DNA of 64,000 nucleotides from Anaerolineae bacterium (lineage in GTDB: Bacteria > Chloroflexota > Anaerolineae > B4-G1 > SLSP01): contig JAPKMR010000002.1 of assembly GCA_026645815.1 (NCBI GenBank), forward strand, positions 1-64,000, given 5' to 3'. Made by a program: the position numbers and the translations under genes. Positions 44,271-51,811 of this stretch are shown here, piece after piece. The notes below the pieces were generated by a model. That model saw nothing but the letters and a program-made list of their open reading frames with translations. It made no database searches and was not told the origin of the DNA. The first letter of the stretch is position 1; the number at the start of each line of letters is the position of its first letter.

Positions 44271-46115
44271 TCATAACGGCGGTGGAGGTGGCGGCGGTGT
44301 TGTCGGCTCAGGCGTTGGCTCCTGAGTCGGCGGTTGCGTCGGCTCTTGGGTTGGCGGTTGGGTAGGCTCCTGAGTTGGCGGTGCGGTAGGCTCTTGCGTC
44401 GGAGGTTGAGTAGGTTCTTGTGTTGGCTGCTGCGTAGGGGGTTGGGTTGGAGGCGGGGTTGTCGGTACTGCAGTTGGGCGCGGCGTCGTCGTGGCGGCAG
44501 GGCGCTCGACCACTCGAAAGGTACGAGAAGCACTTTCCGCTGCGACTTCCCATCTGCCACCAGTCTGTCGCTCTAGCGCCACCAACCATGTGTAGGTTCC
44601 TAATGCCAGGTTCTGCTCCGTGGCGGTAAAACGATAAACCAGTGCTGCATCTGGGTTGTTGAACTGCTGACGTAATACTTCCTGACCGGAAGTATTCTTC
44701 ACAATCACAACGAAGCGTTGATCAAAAGCCAGACGTTGTCCCCAACTCCAGGTTAATTCAATCGCAGATGTCGGGTAATACCCCTGATCATTCGCCGGTC
44801 CCGTCAGTTCGGGTAGTGGGAGAGCCTGCTCTGTTGCCGTGGGCAGTGGGGTATCAGTGGGTTTAGGTTGAGCAGTTGGGCTTGCCGTGGCTGTGGCAGT
44901 CGCCCGCGCAGTTGCAGTTGCAGTCGGAGTCAAAACCACGGTTGGCGTTGCTGTAGGTGTTGCCCTTTCCCTCGCAAATATACCCAGGCGCGCCGCACGA
45001 ACTGCACCGCCAGCAATCAACAACACCAGGAATAACGCAGCCAACACCCAAATCCATTTTGGGAAATTCACCGCTTTAGCCGGTGCGGAGGGCCTTGCCT
45101 CCCGCTGAACAACGGGCGCTGCCGCGCGCGGTGACGCAGGCACTACGGCAGCCTGCCGCTGCGGGGCCTGCGGTTGCCCTGGTCCCGCGGCAGCAGCTGC
45201 AGCGGCACGGGGATCCATTTGTGCGGTACCCCCAGGCTCTTTGCTCGCAGGACGAGGCCCCGTGTCGGTCTGCGGAGTCCAGGCACGTACCGAGACTCCC
45301 AATCCCGCAGCCATTTCCACAGCGCTCTGCCAGCGTTGGGTGCGCGAGAGTTCCAAAGATCGGAAAATCGCCGCTTGTGTACGCTGGCTCACCCCCTTGA
45401 CCTGACCCCATACGCGGAGGAACTGCTCGGGGTCTGCCATACGCAACGTTGCTGTGGGTGGCGCATGCCCAGTGAGGGCGTGATACAACGTAGCTCCCAT
45501 GCTGTACACATCGCTACGACCATCTGTGTGCCCGGCGCCGGCATCGTATTGCTCCGGTGGTGAATATTCCGGTGTTCCCATCCCGCGCATGATGGTCTTG
45601 GTGCTCGGGTCAGCCGGATTCCAAAGTTTCACCAACCCGAAATCTACCAACACCGCATGCCCATCAGGACGAATAATAACGTTCTGTGGCTTTACGTCCC
45701 GATGAATGATGCCACGACTATGACAATAAGCCAGCGCATCCAACAACTCAGCCGCCCAGGCAAGCGCTTGATTCTCTGGAATCGCGCCCCAACTCTCGAT
45801 GTACTGTGCCAGGCTATGTCCACTGACAAAGTCCATCACCAGATAGGCATTACCACTCTCCTCGAAGAAATCGGTGACTCGCACCAGATTGGGATGCTGC
45901 AGCCGGGCAAGTACTAACGCCTCTTGCTGAAATTGCTGACGCAGCTGCGCCAGAGTTGAGCCATCCAAGTCGGGTTGAGGAAACATCTCCTTAATGGCAA
46001 CCAGCACATTGAGGCGAGTATCCACAGCGCGATAGACCGCGCCCATGCCACCTTGTCCCAACGGCAACTCTACCCGGTAACGCCCCTGCAAAAAGTCATC
46101 AGGTTTCAAAACCAT
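44271..46115 (-). CDS. Transmembrane Ser/Thr protein kinase with PT-repeat tail
   Basis: Kinase of 614 residues with GAAGGAG before the ATG. Core: GQGGMGAVYRAVD, Lys42 (AIKEM), HRDVKPQN, VDFGLVKLW, GTPEYSPPEQY. A membrane helix lies at about 355-378. The ectodomain (about 430-540) looks like a fibronectin/Ig sandwich (IELTWSWGQRLAFDQRFVV, ending SRTFRVVE). The last 70 residues are an unusual tail of PPTQEPTQ repeats that ends in a Pro run. In the sister kinases such Pro/Thr sequence links the membrane helix to the ectodomain. Here it is at the free outer end. FHA, VWA and PP2C genes lie directly upstream. Confidence 0.92.
   Translation of the reverse strand: MVLKPDDFLQGRYRVELPLGQGGMGAVYRAVDTRLNVLVAIKEMFPQPDLDGSTLAQLRQQFQQEALVLARLQHPNLVRVTDFFEESGNAYLVMDFVSGHSLAQYIESWGAIPENQALAWAAELLDALAYCHSRGIIHRDVKPQNVIIRPDGHAVLVDFGLVKLWNPADPSTKTIMRGMGTPEYSPPEQYDAGAGHTDGRSDVYSMGATLYHALTGHAPPTATLRMADPEQFLRVWGQVKGVSQRTQAAIFRSLELSRTQRWQSAVEMAAGLGVSVRAWTPQTDTGPRPASKEPGGTAQMDPRAAAAAAAGPGQPQAPQRQAAVVPASPRAAAPVVQREARPSAPAKAVNFPKWIWVLAALFLVLLIAGGAVRAARLGIFARERATPTATPTVVLTPTATATARATATATASPTAQPKPTDTPLPTATEQALPLPELTGPANDQGYYPTSAIELTWSWGQRLAFDQRFVVIVKNTSGQEVLRQQFNNPDAALVYRFTATEQNLALGTYTWLVALERQTGGRWEVAAESASRTFRVVERPAATTTPRPTAVPTTPPPTQPPTQQPTQEPTQPPTQEPTAPPTQEPTQPPTQEPTQPPTQEPTPEPTTPPPPPPPL
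44274..44480 (-). repeat. Tandem repeat encoding the PPTQEPTQ tail
   Basis: About 200 bp of imperfect 12- and 24-bp repeats encode a Pro-Thr-Gln/Glu tail at the kinase C-terminus. Such arrays change length easily by slippage, so strain variation and assembly error are both possible here. Confidence 0.75.
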
Positions 46116-46250
46116 AAAAGACTCCTTCTACTGGCAGGAAAAGGCAATCCAAGCTGCGGAACAGCCTGTGCCATAAACCGTCATAGATTTATCGGTCCGG
46201 CAGCTTGCCCGCCTCGATTCCTGGAGTTTTTTGCCTGACCAGTCAACACT

Positions 46251-47147
46251 CTAGATTTGGAAAGTCGTTTTGATACGCCCGAACCTTATCTCGTCACCGC
46301 TAGCCAGAGCTTGGGGCTGTTGCGGCACAAGCTTTTGTTGGTTGACGAAGGTGAAGTTGGTGCTGTTGAGATCCTCGATGAAGAAACGCTCGCCCTGAAC
46401 CATAATCCGGGCGTGCTGACGGGAAACACCACCCTCATCCCCGCCATAATCAGTGAGATCAATATCGGGGAAAACACCACTGACCGGATCTTCTCTCCCA
46501 ATGATAACCTCGCCCTTTCCGGCCGGAAAAGGCAGCGTTGCATTTGAGCCTGAGATAAGCAAACGCCCGCGCACGACTACCGGCGGAGGTGCATAAGCTG
46601 CAGGCTGCGGCGCAGGCTGAGGAAAACCTGCCCCACCTGGTGCAGGCGCCGGATAAACGGCTTGACCTGGCTGCGCAACCACGGTGGGCGCATACTCACC
46701 AGGCACAGCTGGCGACGCATAAGCCGGAGGTAGAGGTGGCGCAGCAGCACCATACGCAGGAGCTATCGCCGGTACCGGCGCCCCGCACATGTCACAAAAA
46801 GCACTATCAGACTCAAGAGTCGCACCACAATTCGGGCACGTTCGTCCCCCTGCTGCTGACGCAACAACTGTTGGAAGTCCGCCATCAGCAGGTGTGGCGG
46901 GCGTGCCAGGTACACCAGACGCACTACCCACTGCAGAGCCACAGCTATTGCAAAACTGTTCGCCTGGCGTTATCTGAGCACCGCACACGGGACACAGCGA
47001 AGCTGCCACTGTCGGAATCCCTACCGGAATCCCACCCGCAGGGATACCCACCCCAGCTACTGGTGGCCCACTCAGCGCCGCACCACATTCATCACAAAAT
47101 GCAGCACCATCCGGTTGCTGCGAACCACAATTTGAGCAAATTGTCAT
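46251..47147 (-). CDS. Triple zinc-ribbon FHA protein
   Basis: Soluble protein of 298 residues. The ATG at 47147 has AGGAGG upstream and starts directly with a zinc ribbon. Three ribbons follow in the first 125 residues (CSNCG...CDECG, CPVCG...CNSCG, CPNCG...CDMCG). A Pro/Ala-rich linker leads to a C-terminal FHA domain (about 195-298) with IIGREDP, the phospho-Thr-contact stretch GGVSRQHARI and the loop LNSTNFTFVN (Asn-Phe in place of the usual Asn-Gly). It is probably an adaptor that reads kinase phosphorylation. It lies between the VWA gene and a kinase gene, all co-oriented. Confidence 0.88.
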   Translation of the reverse strand: MTICSNCGSQQPDGAAFCDECGAALSGPPVAGVGIPAGGIPVGIPTVAASLCPVCGAQITPGEQFCNSCGSAVGSASGVPGTPATPADGGLPTVVASAAGGRTCPNCGATLESDSAFCDMCGAPVPAIAPAYGAAAPPLPPAYASPAVPGEYAPTVVAQPGQAVYPAPAPGGAGFPQPAPQPAAYAPPPVVVRGRLLISGSNATLPFPAGKGEVIIGREDPVSGVFPDIDLTDYGGDEGGVSRQHARIMVQGERFFIEDLNSTNFTFVNQQKLVPQQPQALASGDEIRFGRIKTTFQI

Positions 47148-47199
47148 CGCCCCCTCCTTCAAGCGTCAAACAGCAAAGTCATTACCCAACCAGTTTAAT

Positions 47200-48459
47200 C
47201 TAGTCATCGAGTTTCTGTGTCAATTTCCGCGTCTCATAGCGCAGTTTCTTGGTGCCGTGCGCGGAAAGGCCCTGTCCCTGCTCCAGCCTATCAGCCTCTT
47301 GACGGGCAACAGCAGCCAGTTCTGGCTCACCAAGACCCAGCAACCGGGTTGCAGCAGCCCGCAGCTTTTGTGTGGCTCCCGCAATATTGCCGACTGCGGC
47401 CTCGTCTAGCGCTCGGGTTTGAAGTTTATGCGCCGTAACTTTTTCTACAACATTCAAGACAGCAGCATGGCTAGCAGCGGTCTCCATTGAATCTACAGAA
47501 AACGCCAAGACCACATCAGTCTTGACCTTCTCGCCGCGTAACCCCAATGATGCCACATCGTAGGCAATCTCCGCTTGTGCCAACCGGTACTTGCCAGCAA
47601 GCAACGGAGGAACCAATAGTTCAACGAGGACACTTTGCCCTTTCCCGCGCTCCATATCCCCCAATATCACTTGCACGTCCCGCACCGAAACCGTACGCTG
47701 CCCCAAGAGACTGATCATGGGAGTCACACGCCACACCGCACGGGCGGTCACACCTTCTGCTAAACGCAACAACAGCTGCGCATTCTGAACCACACTGCGC
47801 TGCGCGCTGCGCACTTGCCGCTGAAACGTGCCTAGAATGGCTTCCGGTTGCCCTTCGGAAATGAAATCGGATACGCCACCACTGGCTTGTGCCAGCGCAT
47901 CCAGCAGCGTCTCATTCCACCCCTCACCTAATCCCAACGCAGAGATAGCTATGTTGCGTTGCGCAGCCTCGGCTGCGAGCAACCGGCATTCCTGCTCATC
48001 GCCGTAGGTCTCACCATCGGTGAGCAAGAGCATACGGCTGACACGATCTGCACGCACGCCCTTGATAAGCTCATCCAATCCGGCGCGCATCCCACGCGCA
48101 ATCTTTGTGCCACCTTCAGCTCGGATTTTGTCAATGCGAGCTTTGATTGCATCCGAATCACTCACTGGCTGCGCGGGCAACAATACCTGCACTGAATCAT
48201 CAAAAATCACTACGGAAACAAGGTCTTGTGCCGTCATCTCCTCGATGGCGAGGCGCGCCGCAGCCTTAAGGTTCTCGATCTTGGTTCCACTCATGGAACC
48301 ACTATGATCCAACACCAGGCAGTAATTGAGGGGCATTTGTACGGATGCCAGGACATCGGCGGGCATAACCATCATTAGCACATAGACTAATTGCTGCCCA
48401 TCGGTGACGGGAAACACCGTCTTGTTCGTCTGCACCATCAGGGAAATCTCATCAGGCAT
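47200..48459 (-). CDS. VWA-domain protein (TerY-like)
   Basis: Soluble protein of 419 residues. The VWA domain (about 40-215) has an intact metal site: LVLDHSGSMSGTK (DxSxS), a Thr in the middle and LLTDGETYGDE. The C-terminal half (about 225-419) is a beta-rich then helical region common to bacterial VWA proteins with a YfbK/TerY-like layout. Its ATG lies inside the end of the PP2C gene (8-bp overlap), so the two are translationally coupled. VWA + PP2C + kinase next to each other is the arrangement known as the TerY-P triad in Ter-type stress systems. I see no TerD or TerC here. Confidence 0.85.
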   Translation of the reverse strand: MPDEISLMVQTNKTVFPVTDGQQLVYVLMMVMPADVLASVQMPLNYCLVLDHSGSMSGTKIENLKAAARLAIEEMTAQDLVSVVIFDDSVQVLLPAQPVSDSDAIKARIDKIRAEGGTKIARGMRAGLDELIKGVRADRVSRMLLLTDGETYGDEQECRLLAAEAAQRNIAISALGLGEGWNETLLDALAQASGGVSDFISEGQPEAILGTFQRQVRSAQRSVVQNAQLLLRLAEGVTARAVWRVTPMISLLGQRTVSVRDVQVILGDMERGKGQSVLVELLVPPLLAGKYRLAQAEIAYDVASLGLRGEKVKTDVVLAFSVDSMETAASHAAVLNVVEKVTAHKLQTRALDEAAVGNIAGATQKLRAAATRLLGLGEPELAAVARQEADRLEQGQGLSAHGTKKLRYETRKLTQKLDD

Positions 48460-49540
48460 TCCAACCTCCCCAGTAACGCTGCAGCAGCGTCAGAAGCGAT
48501 GGGATTGCTGCCGCAGGAGCATTTTCAGACGCAGGCGAATACAGACCCCAGCCAATGACTAGCATAGCAACGAAAATTACAAAAGCGATGACGAGTAGGG
48601 CAATCAACAGTGCCCGTCTGCGGGATGGCTCCAGTTGCGCGAGATCCTCTCGCAGGGCACCGCTGTAACCCGACGTCACAGTCGCAGGCGCTGCTGCGCT
48701 ACCCACACGCGCCAGGACTACTGAAATGTTATCATACCCACCCTGAACGTTAGCCGTCTCGATCAAGCGCTCGACTGCCCGGCGTGGAGCACTGCCCGAC
48801 ACAGCATGAACAATCTCAGCATCGGGCACCATGTCATAGAGACCATCAGAACATAATACCACCACATCGCCGGGCGCCAGCGGCACCGGGCGGAATACGT
48901 CTACCAGCACTGAGGCAGCGGCACCAAGCGCGCGCGTCAGCACGCTGGCATCAGGGTCATTCGCTACCTCTGCTTGCGCAATCGCGCCACGCTCAGCTTT
49001 CTGCTGCGCTAAAGTATGATCACGGCTTTGTTGATACAGCACGCCATCCCGGAGGAGATAAGCACGGCTATCGCCCACATTCGCGAGATATAACTGTCCT
49101 TCATGTACGACGGCGGCTACCATGGTACTGCCTGCCTGTGTAGCCCCAGTCTCTTGTAGATAGCGATGCAATGCACCATTGGTTTGCTCAATCGCCTCGC
49201 GTAAGTCACCAGTGAGATCCTGACCGGGCAGCACGTAATAACGCTCGGCAACAAGACGGATGGCCCATTGACTTGCTGCACTGCCGACTTGTTCGCCACC
49301 GATACCATCGGCAACTAAGAGCAGCTGCCCCTTACGCGCCAATAGGTCGGCAGACGGAATGTAGAAACGCTTGCCGCCCATAGGGTCCGGGTAAATGGCA
49401 TCCTCGTTGACAGCACGTTCGCGCCCCACATCAGTTGCACCCCATACATCCAAACCCAACAGCTGTGGATTTGAACGGCGTGAATCGAGCACGCCGCCCG
49501 ATTGCACACTAGATGACGTTGCAGCCGATACCATCGTCAT
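48452..49540 (-). CDS. PP2C-family Ser/Thr phosphatase with C-terminal membrane helix
   Basis: Phosphatase of 362 residues. The PP2C domain (about 28-275) carries the metal-binding signature: GRERAVNEDAI, LLVADGIGGEQVG, LANVGDSRAYLLRDG, VVLCSDGLYDMV and GGYDNISVVLARV. One hydrophobic segment (about 310-337) near the C-terminus anchors it with the catalytic domain in the cytosol. It is expected to reverse phosphorylation by the neighbouring kinases. Unlike the other two PP2Cs of the cluster it has no zinc ribbon or pseudokinase. The start codon follows GGAAGGGG. The VWA gene overlaps its 3' end. Confidence 0.93.
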   Translation of the reverse strand: MTMVSAATSSSVQSGGVLDSRRSNPQLLGLDVWGATDVGRERAVNEDAIYPDPMGGKRFYIPSADLLARKGQLLLVADGIGGEQVGSAASQWAIRLVAERYYVLPGQDLTGDLREAIEQTNGALHRYLQETGATQAGSTMVAAVVHEGQLYLANVGDSRAYLLRDGVLYQQSRDHTLAQQKAERGAIAQAEVANDPDASVLTRALGAAASVLVDVFRPVPLAPGDVVVLCSDGLYDMVPDAEIVHAVSGSAPRRAVERLIETANVQGGYDNISVVLARVGSAAAPATVTSGYSGALREDLAQLEPSRRRALLIALLVIAFVIFVAMLVIGWGLYSPASENAPAAAIPSLLTLLQRYWGGWNA

Positions 49541-49625
49541 TCACACCCCTTCCAACAGAATTTCATCAGCCAGAGCCTCAACACAGACCTCACCAATCCA
49601 GTCCCTTGCCCGCTATTGGCCTGGC

Positions 49626-51716
49626 CTATTGGCCCGGCTTCCAGGGATTCGGTGGTCCCCCAGATGCAGGCAAATCATCCGCCAGAACAGTTGGACCATA
49701 ACCGGGCGGCGTGCCAGGCGATCCACCCGGAAAGCCTTCCGCTTGCGAAATGTCATCCGCAGACACTGTCGGTCCATAAGGAGAGGGGACAGCAGCTGCT
49801 TGAGTTGGGGGAACCGGACCGGCAGAGTAAGCGTTGCCGGGAGGCGCCTGCCCTTCGATGCTGACCCGCCGCGTCTCGCCTCCAAGGCGCTTGAACTGAA
49901 GTTGCGTATTCCCCACTTTGATGATGGCATCCGGCTGCAAAGGCACCGGTTGTGAAGGCCGCAACTGCAATCCATTGAGGAAAGTCCCATTCGTGCTGCC
50001 TTCGTCCACAATGAAGACCTGGTTCTGTTCTTGCCGGATGGAGAAATGCGGGTTGGAGATAAATTGGTCGAAAAGCGGAAAATCACAGTTTTGGGCATCA
50101 CGACCGACTTTGACCTGTGGCGACGCCAAGCGGTACTCCTGTCCCACCGAAGAACCGTGAACGACAACCAATTTACCATAAGCAGGTCCCGCCGCGCTCA
50201 AGCGCTGAGTCATCTTGCTGATAGCGCCCGCTGCAGGCGCAACAACTTTGCGCGCAATTTCACCACGTGTCTTGATCAGGAGAATCAGCAAGATCAACAG
50301 CCCTAACAACAAAAACCCGAAGACCAGGATGATCCACCAGTTTTGCTTAACCGTCTCTTTGGTCTCCTCAACCACGGTGACTTCTTCCGCTTCCCAGGTA
50401 ACCCGCACATTGACCGGTTGACTTGCCATCTCGATATCAAGATAAGGGTCCGTCGTTCGAGCCAGGAAGGTGATATCACGGGATTGGATCTCGCGCGTGG
50501 GGGTCACGAGACTGCTCACCTGCCACTCGAATGGATAATCCGGGGCGCTGCTGGAGGTACCGATGAGCGCACCATTCGCATAATAGGATATCGTATCCGG
50601 GTTACGGGTCTCGGCATCGGGAAATTCAATTGCCACACTCAAAGCCACACCACGCTCAAGGAAGCCACCTATCGTTTGGGAAAAGGGCACGGTAATAGAT
50701 GTCTCAGGCGGCGTGTTTAAACTCAGGCGTGGTGTGCGCAGCTTCGAGCCAACCGTTGTCTCAGTAAAGGCATCCCCGATCACTGTGCCTTGTACCTGTA
50801 CACGCACCCTGTAATCGCCTTGCGGTTTAATAACTGGAAAACGCAGTCTGTAAGCACTCCGCAACGTTGTCAGGTCATCAAAGAGGCTCAGTGTGGCCTC
50901 GCTATTGTTCGGCTCGTGTGCAGTATAACGACCATGGGTCTGCGTCGCCATTGCCTGGAGGTTATCATCGTCGGTCGCCCCGCCGCCCATGCGCACAGCG
51001 TATAACAAAATTCCAGATTGCAGACATTTGTTGATGATTACCGTCTCATAGGCTTCACTGCTGAATTGGCGATCAATACCGTCGGAAAATACGACGATGA
51101 CAGCCCTGCGGCTATTGAGTTGCGCCTGTACCTGCGCGTTCGGATTCTGAGTCAACCACTCAATGGCGCGATCAATGCCATCATATAATGGTGTGACCTC
51201 CGGAACTACTTCCGTGCGCAACGCGTCAAACTCGTTGCGTATCATATTGGGATCACGATCCGTAAAAGGAACTAACGGTGTCAATCCACCCGCATCGCGA
51301 CCACGGATGCCCACCAACGCGACCATATCCGCATTGGGTGAACCATCCACGACCAACCGATCGAGCAATGCCCCCGACAGGTCCACTGCCTGACCCATGC
51401 GCGCATCGTTCTTGCGCGCGATGCCCCCGCGATCCAGGACCAAAACAACGGCAATACCACCGGTTTCAGAAGTGACGCTGGTTAGCGGAATGGTATCACC
51501 CGAGAGTTGCAGCGCAAAATTGTCCGATGTAAGATCGGGCAAGCTGCGCCCCACATTCGGATCCAGAACCGACACCAGAATTTCAGCAGCTGGCCCCGAC
51601 AGTGGCTCTCCTAAAACACGCAGCACTGGGCCTTGACCCTGAGCACCAACTTCAAGAACCAGCAGCAGTAGCATAACCAGGTAGAAGGCTACCTTTATGG
51701 GACGTAGCTTCTTCAT
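49626..51716 (-). CDS. Secreted/membrane VWA protein with cytosolic FHA domain
   Basis: Protein of 696 residues from the ATG at 51716, with GGAGG before it. A signal peptide (about 1-28) is followed by a VWA domain outside the membrane (about 65-260), a beta-sandwich region and a membrane helix near 450-475 (WWIILVFGFLLLGLLILLI). Inside lies an FHA domain (about 525-600) with VKVGRDAQNCDFPL, ISNPHFSI and GSTNGTFLNG. The Pro/Gly-rich tail contains repeated YGPTV. The VWA metal site is degenerate: LVLDRGGIA stands where DxSGS is expected. It could couple an outer event to phospho-Thr binding inside. Confidence 0.85.
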   Translation of the reverse strand: MKKLRPIKVAFYLVMLLLLVLEVGAQGQGPVLRVLGEPLSGPAAEILVSVLDPNVGRSLPDLTSDNFALQLSGDTIPLTSVTSETGGIAVVLVLDRGGIARKNDARMGQAVDLSGALLDRLVVDGSPNADMVALVGIRGRDAGGLTPLVPFTDRDPNMIRNEFDALRTEVVPEVTPLYDGIDRAIEWLTQNPNAQVQAQLNSRRAVIVVFSDGIDRQFSSEAYETVIINKCLQSGILLYAVRMGGGATDDDNLQAMATQTHGRYTAHEPNNSEATLSLFDDLTTLRSAYRLRFPVIKPQGDYRVRVQVQGTVIGDAFTETTVGSKLRTPRLSLNTPPETSITVPFSQTIGGFLERGVALSVAIEFPDAETRNPDTISYYANGALIGTSSSAPDYPFEWQVSSLVTPTREIQSRDITFLARTTDPYLDIEMASQPVNVRVTWEAEEVTVVEETKETVKQNWWIILVFGFLLLGLLILLILLIKTRGEIARKVVAPAAGAISKMTQRLSAAGPAYGKLVVVHGSSVGQEYRLASPQVKVGRDAQNCDFPLFDQFISNPHFSIRQEQNQVFIVDEGSTNGTFLNGLQLRPSQPVPLQPDAIIKVGNTQLQFKRLGGETRRVSIEGQAPPGNAYSAGPVPPTQAAAVPSPYGPTVSADDISQAEGFPGGSPGTPPGYGPTVLADDLPASGGPPNPWKPGQ

Positions 51717-51811
51717 GACACTTCCTCCTCTAAAAAGAACCGCATAACAAAGAACGCAATGATCAACCGCTGAGCTTAAGTGAGACCTGATCCACGATAA
51801 TCGAGAAACTC

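Noticed and set aside
44274-44480. Possible CRISPR-like array
   Set aside because: The repeat is a coding PT-rich tandem with no unique spacers.
46589-47203. Plus-strand open frame of about 200 codons
   Set aside because: It lies wholly opposite the zinc-ribbon/FHA gene, is rich in His and Gln without domains, and has no ribosome binding site.
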